42,571 nucleotides of DNA, from NCBI GenBank assembly GCA_023394415.1, contig JAEXAR010000022.1, positions 1 to 42,571 of the forward strand. The letters are read 5' to 3'. The notes beneath the pieces were generated by a model. It had not been told where the DNA came from. It searched no databases and saw nothing but the letters and a program-made list of their open reading frames with translations. The position numbers and the translations under genes are program-made. This DNA is from Bacteroidota bacterium (GTDB lineage Bacteria; Bacteroidota; Bacteroidia; Flavobacteriales; Weeksellaceae). Below are positions 32,364 through 40,485 of the stretch, piece after piece. How positions within the stretch are numbered: the stretch's first letter is position 1; the number at the start of each line of letters is the position of its first letter.

Positions 32364-32933
32364 ATGAAAAATTGGCTTATGCTTTTGATTCTTGTCGGTA
32401 GCATTTTATCAGCTCAAAATAAAAAAGTAACCAGCAGCGAAATCTTCTGGAAATCTTACAAAAGCCTTAAAGCAGAATCCTTTGCTCACTTTGGTACAGT
32501 TATATTAAAGGCGGGAGATGTTACTTTGAATTCAAAAAATGAAATTATTGCAGGTAACTTTATTATGGATATGAATACGATTGTTGCCGATGATATGAAG
32601 GATGATAAAAACAAAGATATGCTGGAGCGACACCTGAAAAGCGATGATTTTTTTAATGTAAAAAAATTTCCAACAGTATTTTTCAAAATTCTTTCAGTAA
32701 AGAAAAGTTCAGACTCTAAAAATAACAGCATTGTTACTGGAAATTTAACAATAAAGGGCATTACGAAGAAAATTTCTTTTCCTGCCAACATTCTGGTAAA
32801 CGGAAACTCGGTCTCTGTTATCACGCCTATTTTTAAATTTAATCGCCGCGATTTCGATTTGAAATATGAAACTTTTGAGGATATGTTGATTGCTAAAGAA
32901 GTGGAAATGAGAATTAAATTTACAGCGCAGTAA
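32364..32933 (+). CDS. YceI-family periplasmic protein (copy 2)
   Basis: The protein has 189 residues with signal peptide MKNWLMLLILVGSILSAQ. It parallels copy 1: IFWKSYKSLKAESFAHFGTV, GNFIMDMNTIVADDM, LKSDDFFNVKKFPTVFFKI, GNLTIKGITKKISFPANI and FNRRDFDLKYETFEDML. The two copies are clearly diverged, so the duplication is old and functional specialisation is possible. It is followed by an alpha/beta-hydrolase gene 26 nt downstream, likely on the same transcript. Confidence 0.92.
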   Translation: MKNWLMLLILVGSILSAQNKKVTSSEIFWKSYKSLKAESFAHFGTVILKAGDVTLNSKNEIIAGNFIMDMNTIVADDMKDDKNKDMLERHLKSDDFFNVKKFPTVFFKILSVKKSSDSKNNSIVTGNLTIKGITKKISFPANILVNGNSVSVITPIFKFNRRDFDLKYETFEDMLIAKEVEMRIKFTAQ

Positions 32934-32959
32934 AAATTCTTTTTATTTTTTTTTTAATT

Positions 32960-33601
32960 ATGAAACTCTACATTATCAGTGGTCTCGGTGCAGATTTTAA
33001 AGTTCTTGAAAAATTAAAATTCCCTGAAGAACTGGATATCGTATTTCTTGATTGGCTCATTCCTGATCTTAATGAATCCTTTGAGCATTATGTTCAGAAG
33101 ATGGCAGAAAGAATTGATGGTTCTGAACCGTTTTATCTTTTAGGATATTCTTTTGGTGGTATTATGGTACAGGAAATTCATAAAATAAAACCTGCAGAAA
33201 AAGTAGTGATTATGGGAAGCATCCGTTCTGATAAAGAAAAATCCCGTTTTATTAAAATGGGCGAAATTACAGGTCTTCCGAAGTATCTTCCACAAAAAAT
33301 ATTCAATGATCAATCGTCGGTTTTGTATTCTTATATTAGAGCGTTTTTTGATCCTAAAAATCCTAAAGTTTTAGATTATTTCAGAATGCGTGATCCTTAT
33401 TATTTGAAATGGAGCATCGAGAAAATATCTGCATGGAAATGCGATGAAATTCCCGATGTTGTGCAGATAATGGGAGATAAAGACATTGTTTTCCCAATAA
33501 AAAACAGCAAGCCAGATTATGTCATAAAGGGTGGCACACATCTTTTTCCGGCTACTAAACACAAAGAGGTTTCCCTCATTCTTGAGAAAATTTTCAAATA
33601 A
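32960..33601 (+). CDS. Small alpha/beta hydrolase
   Basis: The protein has 213 residues, cytoplasmic. The nucleophile elbow is GYSFGG (S at about residue 65), the acid is likely in MGDKDIVFP and the histidine in GGTHLFP, so the Ser-Asp-His triad looks complete. The cap is minimal. The N-terminus MKLYIISGLGADFKVLEKL is the usual first strand. The substrate is unknown. It probably forms an operon with YceI copy 2. Confidence 0.85.
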   Translation: MKLYIISGLGADFKVLEKLKFPEELDIVFLDWLIPDLNESFEHYVQKMAERIDGSEPFYLLGYSFGGIMVQEIHKIKPAEKVVIMGSIRSDKEKSRFIKMGEITGLPKYLPQKIFNDQSSVLYSYIRAFFDPKNPKVLDYFRMRDPYYLKWSIEKISAWKCDEIPDVVQIMGDKDIVFPIKNSKPDYVIKGGTHLFPATKHKEVSLILEKIFK

Positions 33602-33658
33602 TTTTTATAAGTTCATTTATGACAATGCAACGTCTTTTATCGTGTGCTGCATAATGAT

Positions 33659-33666
33659 TATATTTG
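33659..33666 (+). promoter_or_regulatory. -7 box of sdaA
   Basis: TATATTTG, 19 nt before the sdaA ATG. Confidence 0.5.
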
Positions 33667-33685
33667 TGCTTTATGTAGATAAGAA

Positions 33686-35104
33686 ATGCAGTCAATATCA
33701 GTTTTTGAGATTATAAAAGTAGGAATCGGACCTTCAAGTTCTCACACAATGGGACCTTGGAATGCGGCCGAGATGTTTTTAGATTTAATAAGAAGAAATC
33801 ATTCGATACAGGATGTAGAGGAGGTTTATGTTGAATTTTTTGGTTCGTTGGCTAAAACGGGAATTGGTCATGGTACTGATATTGCCGGAGTGCTTGGATT
33901 ATCCGGAGAAAATTTCAAACTCATCGATACTACAAAGATTGACGATAAAATTGAAGAAATAAAATCCAAAAACCAACTTCATCTCGGTGGTGAGAAACTC
34001 ATTAATTTCCAATATGGAAAGCATTTGGTTTTAAATATGAAAAAATCTCTTGATTTTCATCCGAACGGAATGATTTTCAAAGCAGTATTAAACAGCGGAT
34101 TGGTTCTGGAGCAGGATTACTATTCTGTAGGTGGAGGATTTGTGGCAACTAAAGAAGAAAATTCTATCGAGTCGCATTGTATTCGTACGCTTTACCCTTG
34201 CCATAACGGAGATTCCATTTTAAAATATATTGAAAAATTAAATTTGAACCGTATTTCGGATTTGGTTTATCTGAACGAAGAAAGTTGGCGCACCAAAGAA
34301 GAAACCAATGCCGAAGCCCTTTATATCTGGAAACAGATTAAAGAATGTATTTACAAAGGCGTGAATAAGGAAGGCGTTTTACCGGGAGGCTTAAACGTAA
34401 CTAGAAGAGCAGCTGGACTAAACCAAAAACTGCTCGAAGGAAAATCTTACAGCAATATCGATGAATGGTTTAAATTACTTGTAGAGGCAGAAGAAACATT
34501 TAATAATATCAACAAATGGGTATCCTGTTTTGCACTTGCCGTGAACGAGGAGAATGCAAGTTTCGGAAGAATTATCACAGCTCCAACTAATGGTGCAAGT
34601 GGTGTTATACCGGCAGTTTTGATGTATTCGCAGGCGTTTACTCAATTTACAACTGACGAAGATATTATCCGCTTTTTATTGGTAGCAGGTGAAATAGGTA
34701 CTTTATTTAAGAAAAATGCAACTATTTCCGCAGCAATGGGAGGTTGCCAAGCAGAAGTAGGCGTTTCTTCCGCAATGGCAGCTGCAGGTTTAACAGAAAT
34801 TATGGGTGGTAGTCCCGGACAGGTTTTAATGGCAGCAGAAATTGCTATGGAACATCACCTTGGGATGACTTGCGATCCTATTGCAGGACTTGTTCAGATA
34901 CCTTGCATCGAAAGAAATTCTATGGGAGCAATGAAAGCCATAACAGCAGCCAATATTGCTATTGAAAGTGATCCTACAAAAGCAAGGGTAACTCTGGATG
35001 AGGTGATACAATCTATGTGGGATACGGCACAAAGTATGAACGAAAGGTTTAAAGAAACATCAGAAGGAGGTTTGGCGATTGCTGTAAACGTTGCAGAATG
35101 TTAA
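33686..35104 (+). CDS. sdaA: L-serine ammonia-lyase (iron-sulfur, single chain)
   Basis: The protein has 472 residues, the fused alpha/beta form. It splits serine into pyruvate and ammonia with a 4Fe-4S cluster. The beta domain begins SISVFEIIKVGIGPSSSHTMGPW (with SSSHT). The alpha domain has TAPTNGASGVIPAVL, SAAMGGCQAEVGVSSAMAAAGL, LGMTCDPIAGLVQIPCIERNSMGA, with cysteines in the GGCQAE, TCDPIAG and IPCIE positions forming cluster ligands. It is cytoplasmic and monocistronic by spacing. Confidence 0.95.
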   Translation: MQSISVFEIIKVGIGPSSSHTMGPWNAAEMFLDLIRRNHSIQDVEEVYVEFFGSLAKTGIGHGTDIAGVLGLSGENFKLIDTTKIDDKIEEIKSKNQLHLGGEKLINFQYGKHLVLNMKKSLDFHPNGMIFKAVLNSGLVLEQDYYSVGGGFVATKEENSIESHCIRTLYPCHNGDSILKYIEKLNLNRISDLVYLNEESWRTKEETNAEALYIWKQIKECIYKGVNKEGVLPGGLNVTRRAAGLNQKLLEGKSYSNIDEWFKLLVEAEETFNNINKWVSCFALAVNEENASFGRIITAPTNGASGVIPAVLMYSQAFTQFTTDEDIIRFLLVAGEIGTLFKKNATISAAMGGCQAEVGVSSAMAAAGLTEIMGGSPGQVLMAAEIAMEHHLGMTCDPIAGLVQIPCIERNSMGAMKAITAANIAIESDPTKARVTLDEVIQSMWDTAQSMNERFKETSEGGLAIAVNVAEC

Positions 35105-35144
35105 ACTAAATTAAGCAATAGACTTTTTATTAACCGCATTTTTT

Positions 35145-35177
35145 AACCTTGTCAAGGTTCTAAACCTTGACAAGGTT
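35145..35177. repeat. Nested palindromic repeat (CCTTGnCAAGG pair)
   Basis: AACCTTGTCAAGGTT (35145-35159) and AACCTTGACAAGGTT (35163-35177) are each odd-length palindromes and also reverse complements of each other, separated by CTA. It can fold as two small hairpins or one 15-bp hairpin. It lies in the sdaA 3' spacer. Similar CCTTGACAAGG elements occur widely in flavobacterial genomes to my knowledge. Confidence 0.85.
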
Positions 35178-35239
35178 ATTGTTTTGAACGCAACCTCTAA
35201 ACTAAGGTTTTAAAGTGAAATATTATTGACAAATTTCAT

Positions 35240-35281
35240 ATCAACTTTTTGGTTGATTTTTAAGATTTAATTCTAAATTTG
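35240..35281 (+). promoter_or_regulatory. Promoter and operator-like dyad before the 225-residue protein gene
   Basis: TTTG (35248-35251), 22-nt spacer and TAAATTTG (35274-35281) form a plausible promoter, 20 nt before the ATG. An inverted repeat ATCAAC (35240-35245) / GTTGAT (35252-35257) encloses the -33 box. Confidence 0.5.
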
Positions 35282-35301
35282 TTTCTTTAAATTAAAATCC
35301 T

Positions 35302-35979
35302 ATGAAAAGAGTTTTATTGGTGTTTTCGCTTTTGGTGTTTTCTGTTTATTATTCACAAATTCAAATTCCTGCCAGTTCTAAAAAGGGAAAAATTGTTACA
35401 GTTACCAATCAGACTATAGAATACACCAACCTTAAGTATGAAAATGGTAAAGTGAATTACTATAATTTAAAGACCAATACCAATGAATTTTTGTATGACA
35501 ATTCAATAAAATCAATAGAATATGCAGACACAGAAGGAGCTGTAAATTATTCTAGTTCTGAAACAACTAAACAACCCGAAGCCAAAATTAGTCAGAAGTT
35601 GACGAATGATAAAGACATTAAGAATTATCTTCTGCAAAACAACGATTCGCTTTATCTTTCGGGGAAAAAGGCTAACTCCACCGGAAATTTATTTCTCGCA
35701 GGTGGTGCTGCTTGCTTTATTACAGGCGGTATTATTAATCTTTCTCAATCTAAATCTGTATCTGTATCGGAACCTTATTCCACGGCAGAATCCAAAGGTT
35801 CTCCGGTACCTTTAATAATAGGTCTTGGAGCAATGGGAGTTGGTGGAATCCTTAAAGTTATAGGACATTCTAATATGAAAAAAGCGGTGAATAATTATAA
35901 GTCAGCAAAGATTTTGAATATCCAAGAATATGAAGTTTTGGCAGATGGAAGAGGTTTTGGTGTTCAACTGAAATTTTAG
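35302..35979 (+). CDS. Secreted/membrane protein of unknown function (225 residues)
   Basis: The N-terminus MKRVLLVFSLLVFSVYYSQ is a signal peptide. Residues 20-100 are beta-rich (GKIVTVTNQTIEYTNLKYENGKVNYYNLKTNTNEFLYDNSIKSIEY). Two hydrophobic, glycine-rich segments follow (about residues 127-150 and 168-190) and could be membrane hairpins. The C-terminus ends VLADGRGFGVQLKF, ending in Phe as many outer-membrane proteins do. No family can be named. It has its own promoter and shares a bidirectional terminator with tyrA. Confidence 0.7.
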   Translation: MKRVLLVFSLLVFSVYYSQIQIPASSKKGKIVTVTNQTIEYTNLKYENGKVNYYNLKTNTNEFLYDNSIKSIEYADTEGAVNYSSSETTKQPEAKISQKLTNDKDIKNYLLQNNDSLYLSGKKANSTGNLFLAGGAACFITGGIINLSQSKSVSVSEPYSTAESKGSPVPLIIGLGAMGVGGILKVIGHSNMKKAVNNYKSAKILNIQEYEVLADGRGFGVQLKF

Positions 35980-35997
35980 ACAATCTAAAATATAATA

Positions 35998-36022
35998 AAA
36001 AGCGCTTCATTGAGGCGCTTTT
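35998..36022. terminator. Bidirectional terminator between 35302 gene and tyrA
   Basis: AAAAGCGC (35998-36005) pairs with GCGCTTTT (36015-36022). It overlaps the tyrA stop codon (36021-36023). Confidence 0.85.
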
Positions 36023-36875
36023 ATTGTTTTTTGTTTTCCAGTATTGGTCTTATTTTATTAGCATTTTTAATCAGTTCTTCTAGCAATTCGTAATTTTCTT
36101 TTTCTAAAGCAGATTTAAATTTTCGTAATTGCGTGATGTGCTCATTCAACACATCCAATACATTTTCTTTATTCTGTTTGAAGATTGGCACCCACATTTC
36201 CGGATGCGATTTTGCCAGACGCACAGTGCTCGAAAAACCAGAACTCGCCAACTGAAAAATCGTATCTTCTTCACGTTCCTTTTCTAAAACAGTGTTGGCT
36301 AAAGCATAGGACGTAATATGTGAAATATGTGAGATGTAAGCGGTATGAATGTCGTGTGCTTCCGCATCCATATAAAGTACATTCATTTCTAAATTTTCGG
36401 CAATCTTTTCTACAGTTTTCAAAGCATCTTCTGCGGAAAGTTCTTTATTGCAAATGACAGCAGCTCTACCAGAAAAACTGTCTATTTGTGCTGATTTTGG
36501 TCCGCTGTTTTCCGTTCCCCACATCGGATGGAATGCAACGTAACGGTCTCTTTTCGGATGATTTTTAACGGCATTTACAATTCCGGATTTTGTAGAGCCA
36601 ACATCCATTACCGTTTGATTTTCATTGATTTGATCTAAGATTTCCGGAAGAATTTTTCTAGCAGAATCTACTGGAATTGCGATGATGATAAGGTCAGAAT
36701 TTTTAATTCCGGTTTTAAAATCAGATTTTTCATCAATAATCTTTAAATCAAGTGCTTCCTGAAGATGCTCTTCACTTTTATCAATGCCATAAATAAAACT
36801 GGCGATTTTCTTTTCACGAAGTTTCAACGCAAGAGAACCACCTATTAATCCAACACCAATAATTGCAATCTTCAT
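36021..36875 (-). CDS. tyrA: Prephenate dehydrogenase
   Basis: The protein has 284 residues. It oxidises prephenate to 4-hydroxyphenylpyruvate in tyrosine synthesis. The NAD(P) Rossmann motif GVGLIGGSLA (7-16) is complete. Other motifs are DVGSTKSGIV, HPMWGTENSGP and SHISHITSYALANTVLE (catalytic His region). No chorismate mutase or ACT domain is fused. It is last of a minus-strand set tsaE - ald - DUF4258-like - small membrane protein - tyrA. Given hmgA elsewhere in the window, the organism both makes and degrades tyrosine. Confidence 0.93.
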   Translation of the reverse strand: MKIAIIGVGLIGGSLALKLREKKIASFIYGIDKSEEHLQEALDLKIIDEKSDFKTGIKNSDLIIIAIPVDSARKILPEILDQINENQTVMDVGSTKSGIVNAVKNHPKRDRYVAFHPMWGTENSGPKSAQIDSFSGRAAVICNKELSAEDALKTVEKIAENLEMNVLYMDAEAHDIHTAYISHISHITSYALANTVLEKEREEDTIFQLASSGFSSTVRLAKSHPEMWVPIFKQNKENVLDVLNEHITQLRKFKSALEKENYELLEELIKNANKIRPILENKKQ

Positions 36876-36883
36876 TTATAAAT

Positions 36884-37126
36884 CTAGGATTTGTTTTGTT
36901 CTCTTTTCTTTATTTCGTTGGAAATGTTCATAATACTGATGTAATTAGGAATCATTGTCGCAACAGCAACAGCGATAAATACGGTAAAATTTTTATTACC
37001 ATTTGCATTCATATATCCCAATATGAAAATCCAAACGATAGCAATTCCGATAAGCAAAACAGTTGTTGCTTTTTTTATTTTTTTGAGTTCTTCCAGCGAA
37101 AGTTCTGAAGTTTTCTTTCCAAACAT
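36884..37126 (-). CDS. Small two-helix membrane protein
   Basis: The protein has 80 residues. A charged N-terminus (KKTSELSLEELKKIKKATT) precedes two hydrophobic segments (about 22-41 and 48-67) and a charged tail. It is probably an inner-membrane protein. I cannot name the family. It starts 6 nt after the DUF4258-like gene and ends 8 nt before tyrA, so it is co-transcribed with both. Confidence 0.7.
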   Translation of the reverse strand: MFGKKTSELSLEELKKIKKATTVLLIGIAIVWIFILGYMNANGNKNFTVFIAVAVATMIPNYISIMNISNEIKKREQNKS

Positions 37127-37132
37127 AACAGC

Positions 37133-37504
37133 TTATTTTAGTTTTTTTAAAGTTTTAAAGGTAACGCCGTCTTTACATTTCTCAAAAGTAATCTCATATT
37201 TTGGATTTTTCTCAGGATATACCAACATATAATCTGGGCAGGGAACTTTCTGGGCGTGGCTTCTGGTAAAATCTATTTCTCCTTTGGTAATAATACTGTC
37301 TTTAAGAAATTTTTCATCCACCCGATTTGCTGACATCTCGTTTTTAAAGCTTTCAGAATATATAAAATCTTTGCTCAATATTTCTGCAATTACACGACTG
37401 TTTGGTAAATATCCCGAACAGGTTGCACCTTTTTTATTGAGAATAAAAAAAACGAATAAAAGTCCCGGAATTAATCCAATTAGATAAAATTTAAGTTTAC
37501 GCAT
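37133..37504 (-). CDS. DUF4258-like anchored protein
   Basis: The protein has 123 residues. A hydrophobic anchor (about 5-22, FYLIGLIPGLLFVFFIL) precedes a soluble part with TCSGYLPNSRVIAEIL, KGEIDFTRSHAQKVPCPDYMLVY and YEITFEKCKDG. Three cysteines (C29 and two more) could form disulfides. Flavobacterial proteins of this layout beside alanine dehydrogenase are usually named DUF4258, which fits, though my assignment is from memory of the pattern. It lies 49 nt after ald. Confidence 0.65.
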   Translation of the reverse strand: MRKLKFYLIGLIPGLLFVFFILNKKGATCSGYLPNSRVIAEILSKDFIYSESFKNEMSANRVDEKFLKDSIITKGEIDFTRSHAQKVPCPDYMLVYPEKNPKYEITFEKCKDGVTFKTLKKLK

Positions 37505-37553
37505 ATTATTTCATTCCTTGAAATTGATATTCAAAGAATTTTCATTAAAAAAA

Positions 37554-38744
37554 TTAAAATATCAAGAGATTAATATCGTGATAAGTAAGATCAAACCTGT
37601 CGCAGATGGATTTTTTGGTATGTCGACCTTTGTACATATAAAGGCTGTCTTTCATCTGTTTTTTATGAACCAACATATTGTCAAAACCACCTTCCTCATC
37701 ATAATTTAGAAGATAAGAGAGGAAAAAATTTGATATAGCTTTGGTTGTCGTTCTCGGTATTCTGGATGTGATGTTTGGCAGTGCACAATGTATCACATCG
37801 TGTTTTATAAAATACGGGTTATCGAGGGAGGTTAGTTCTGAAGTTTCAATGGCTTTTCCATTGTCAATAGTAACGTCGATAATAACGCTGCCTTTCTTCA
37901 TTTTCAGTACCATATCTTCCGTTACAATCGGGCACTGATTCATTCTAGGTAATGCTGCTATTACAACATCTGCACGTCTTAAGCTTTTTGAAAGTTCCTT
38001 CGGATCGATGATTGAGGTTGGAACACGTGCATCAATCAAAGTGTGCAGTCTTCTCAATTTTGAAAGCGAATTGTCGAAAATTTTGACATTTGCGCCTAAA
38101 CCAATTCCGGCTTTTGTGGCAAATTCTCCTACAATTCCTGCACCAATAATCACGACTTCTGTTGGACGAACACCTGTAATTCCACCAAGCATTAATCCGT
38201 TAGATAGTGCTAAAAGTTCTGAAGCATAAAGAATTGATGCTGTTCCTGCAATTTCACCGATGAGTCTTACCAAGGCAAGTTGCTGATAATCATCTACAAT
38301 GAATTCAAAGGCAATAGCATTTACTTTTCTTTCAGCCAGTTTTTTGAAATATTCTTTATCTCTTAAATTGATTTGAAGGGCAGAAACCAGATAAGTTTCA
38401 GGTTTTAGATACTCAATTTCTTCTAAAGTTGGAGGATTGATTTTTAGTACCAAGTCCTGTCCGAAAGCTTCTTTTGGATCATTGGTAATTCTGGCTCCGG
38501 CTTCGGAAAATTGTTGATCTGTGAAGAAAGAACCTCTTCCGGCTTCAGATTCAATAATAATTTCGTGACCATTGTCTACTAAAACCTGCACTGCGTCTGG
38601 TGTTATACAGGTTCTACGCTCATTCAGGCAGGTTTCTTTAGGAATCCCAATGGTGAATTTTTTTCCTTTTTTTACCACCTCCAGTTTTTCTTCTTTGGGC
38701 AATAAATCTTCTTCTTTGAAAGGGGTGAAAATCGTTCCGCTCAT
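37554..38744 (-). CDS. ald: Alanine dehydrogenase
   Basis: The protein has 396 residues from the ATG at 38744 (MSGTIFTPFKEEDLLPKEEK); an upstream ATG at 38774 lies on the promoter side and is rejected. It interconverts L-alanine and pyruvate with NAD. Features: IGIPKETCLNERRTCITPDA (N-terminal substrate site), VVIIGAGIVGEFATKAGIGLGA (NAD-binding), VIAALPRMNQCPIVTEDMV and IDNGKAIETSELTSLDNPYF. The Bacteroidetes form has an N-terminal extension of about 30 residues and a C-terminal SICDRFDLTYHDINLLIF tail, both present. Confidence 0.92.
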   Translation of the reverse strand: MSGTIFTPFKEEDLLPKEEKLEVVKKGKKFTIGIPKETCLNERRTCITPDAVQVLVDNGHEIIIESEAGRGSFFTDQQFSEAGARITNDPKEAFGQDLVLKINPPTLEEIEYLKPETYLVSALQINLRDKEYFKKLAERKVNAIAFEFIVDDYQQLALVRLIGEIAGTASILYASELLALSNGLMLGGITGVRPTEVVIIGAGIVGEFATKAGIGLGANVKIFDNSLSKLRRLHTLIDARVPTSIIDPKELSKSLRRADVVIAALPRMNQCPIVTEDMVLKMKKGSVIIDVTIDNGKAIETSELTSLDNPYFIKHDVIHCALPNITSRIPRTTTKAISNFFLSYLLNYDEEGGFDNMLVHKKQMKDSLYMYKGRHTKKSICDRFDLTYHDINLLIF

Positions 38745-38771
38745 TATAAAAAAGTTGAATGAATTAATGAG

Positions 38772-38779
38772 CAAAGATA
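38772..38779 (-). promoter_or_regulatory. -7 box of ald
   Basis: The minus strand reads TATCTTTG followed by CTC, 27 nt before the ATG. Confidence 0.6.
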
Positions 38780-38809
38780 AGGATACTATAAGAATTAAAC
38801 TTAAATTTT

Positions 38810-39217
38810 TTATCCGAAATTCACCTCCCGATAATCGCCAGTATTTTCAATGGTCATCGTGTGATGAGCAAGTTCATGAAGGTCATATTCGTAAATCTCA
38901 GGCCATTCAATAATACACAGGTAAGCATTATCTAGATATTCATCCATACCAATATCATACACTTCGCTGATAGATTTCATTCGGTACAGATCGAAATGGA
39001 AAACATTTCCTTTCGGGGTATGATATTCGTTTACAATCGCATAAGTAGGTGAGGAAACCTCGTCTGAACTACCCAATTTTTTTAATAAAAACTGAGTAAA
39101 AGTCGTTTTTCCCGCTCCAAGATTCCCTTTCAGAAGCAGAATATTATGCTTAAGTTGAGGCAGAATTTCATCCACAACTATTTGCCAATCTTCAATTTTA
39201 TCGATTTTGAATGTCAT
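38810..39217 (-). CDS. tsaE: tRNA threonylcarbamoyladenosine biosynthesis protein TsaE
   Basis: The protein has 135 residues. TsaE is the ATPase partner of TsaD in making t6A at position 37 of ANN-decoding tRNAs. The Walker A motif GNLGAGKTTF lies at about residues 32-41, followed by SSPTYAIVNEYHT, FHFDLYRM (Walker B region) and CIIEWPE. The length is usual. It lies 65 nt upstream of ald, on the same strand, and ald has its own likely promoter. Confidence 0.95.
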   Translation of the reverse strand: MTFKIDKIEDWQIVVDEILPQLKHNILLLKGNLGAGKTTFTQFLLKKLGSSDEVSSPTYAIVNEYHTPKGNVFHFDLYRMKSISEVYDIGMDEYLDNAYLCIIEWPEIYEYDLHELAHHTMTIENTGDYREVNFG

Positions 39218-39223
39218 TTTATT

Positions 39224-39395
39224 TGTCTAATGTCTAAAGTTTCAAGTTTCAAGTTTCAGGTTTCAAGTTCAACTTCTGTCGTTTAAAGTTATTTGTCACT
39301 TTTCACCATTAACTATTTACCATTTAAAATTCATCATTCACGATTCACTCAATGTTAAAATCTATTTTCACCCAATCTTCAGACTTCCGACTTCC
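39224..39395. repeat. Heptamer-repeat spacer
   Basis: The 181-bp spacer holds TGTCTAA twice (39224-39237), four heptamers TTTCAAG, TTTCAAG, TTTCAGG, TTTCAAG (39240-39267) and GACTTCC twice (39382-39395), plus looser TTCACCATT-like repeats between 39301 and 39350. I see no gene or RNA structure in it. Confidence 0.8.
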
Positions 39396-39398
39396 ATC

Positions 39399-40397
39399 TT
39401 ACTTATAAATGTAAATCTCAATCTCGCCTTTATCTGTAATAGCCCCGCGATACATTCCGGCAGTGTTCATTTCCATTGCGATATTACCATTTTTGTCAAG
39501 TGCTATAAGTCCACCATCACCACCCATTTTTCCAATTTCTGAAATTACTTCTTGGGTTGCGGTTTTGATGTCTTTGTTTTGATATTCCATTTTTGCAGCA
39601 ACTGTTCTTGCAGCAGTTGAACGTATGAAATATTCGCCCCAACCTGTTCCGGAAATTCCAACTTGTTCATTGGCGTAAGTTCCGGCACCGATAATAGGAG
39701 AGTCTCCGATTCTGTTCCATCTTTTGTTCGTCATTCCTCCGGTGGAAGTTCCGGCAGTGATATTTCCGTCTTTATCAATGGCGACACAACCTACGGTTCC
39801 GAATTTTTGATCAATTTCCAAATAATTCGGTTTTTTAGAATTTTGTGTGGTTGATTTCTTTAGTTTTTCTTTTTCTAAGGCTTTTTGAAGTCCGTTCCAA
39901 CGGTCTTTTGTCCAGAAATATTTTGGGTCTACGAGTTCAAGTTTCTGCAATTTTGCAAATTCTTCAGCACCTTTTCCGGAAAGCAGTACGTGTTCTGATT
40001 TTTGCATTACTGCAATAGCTGCTTTTATCGGATTTTTGATGGTGTGAACGCCTGCAATTGCACCTGCAGATTTATCTTTTCCGTACATAATGGAAGCGTC
40101 GAGTTCATTTTTACCTTCGTGTGTGAAAACAGCGCCTTTTCCTGCATTGAAAAGTGGAGAATTCTCCATAATAACAATCGAGGCTTGTACAGCATCTATG
40201 GATGTTTTTCCTTTCTGTAATTCAGCAAAACCGGCTTTCAGAGCGTTTTCGAGTTCAGTTCGGTACGCTTTTTCTTTTTCGGGCGTCATCATTTCTTTGG
40301 TAATTGTTCCTGCACCACCATGTATAACCAAAACATATTTTTTTTGTGCTGAAAACATTAATGAAACCAAAATAAAAAGGAAACTAAGATTTTTCAT
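39399..40397 (-). CDS. Exported isoaspartyl peptidase/L-asparaginase (plant-type, Ntn hydrolase)
   Basis: The protein has 332 residues with signal peptide (MKNLSFLFILVSLMFSAQ), so it is exported. The precursor self-cleaves at G200-T201 within FGTVGCVAIDKDG, and T201 becomes the nucleophile. Other motifs are VIHGGAGTI (24-32), NAGKGAVFTHEGKNELDASIM, GNITAGTSTGGMTNKRWNRIGDSPIIGAGTYA and TGWGEYFIRS. It hydrolyses isoaspartyl dipeptides and asparagine. It is monocistronic. Confidence 0.92.
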   Translation of the reverse strand: MKNLSFLFILVSLMFSAQKKYVLVIHGGAGTITKEMMTPEKEKAYRTELENALKAGFAELQKGKTSIDAVQASIVIMENSPLFNAGKGAVFTHEGKNELDASIMYGKDKSAGAIAGVHTIKNPIKAAIAVMQKSEHVLLSGKGAEEFAKLQKLELVDPKYFWTKDRWNGLQKALEKEKLKKSTTQNSKKPNYLEIDQKFGTVGCVAIDKDGNITAGTSTGGMTNKRWNRIGDSPIIGAGTYANEQVGISGTGWGEYFIRSTAARTVAAKMEYQNKDIKTATQEVISEIGKMGGDGGLIALDKNGNIAMEMNTAGMYRGAITDKGEIEIYIYK

Positions 40398-40414
40398 TTT
40401 TAGAATTATTTCTT

Positions 40415-40422
40415 CAAAAATA
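40415..40422 (-). promoter_or_regulatory. -7 box of the isoaspartyl peptidase gene
   Basis: The minus strand reads TATTTTTG, 17 nt before the ATG. Confidence 0.45.
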
Positions 40423-40440
40423 TTAAAATTTAAGCAAACA

Positions 40441-40465
40441 AAAAGTCCTTCACTGAAGGACTTTT
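40441..40465 (-). terminator. Terminator of the DedA gene
   Basis: AAAAGTCCTTCA (40441-40452) pairs with TGAAGGACTTTT (40454-40465). On the minus strand a T-run follows. Confidence 0.85.
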
Positions 40466-40485
40466 AATATCTAATTTTTTTAAAA

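Noticed and set aside
39224..39395. Possible CRISPR-like array
   Set aside because: Repeats are only seven bases with no regular spacers and no cas genes.
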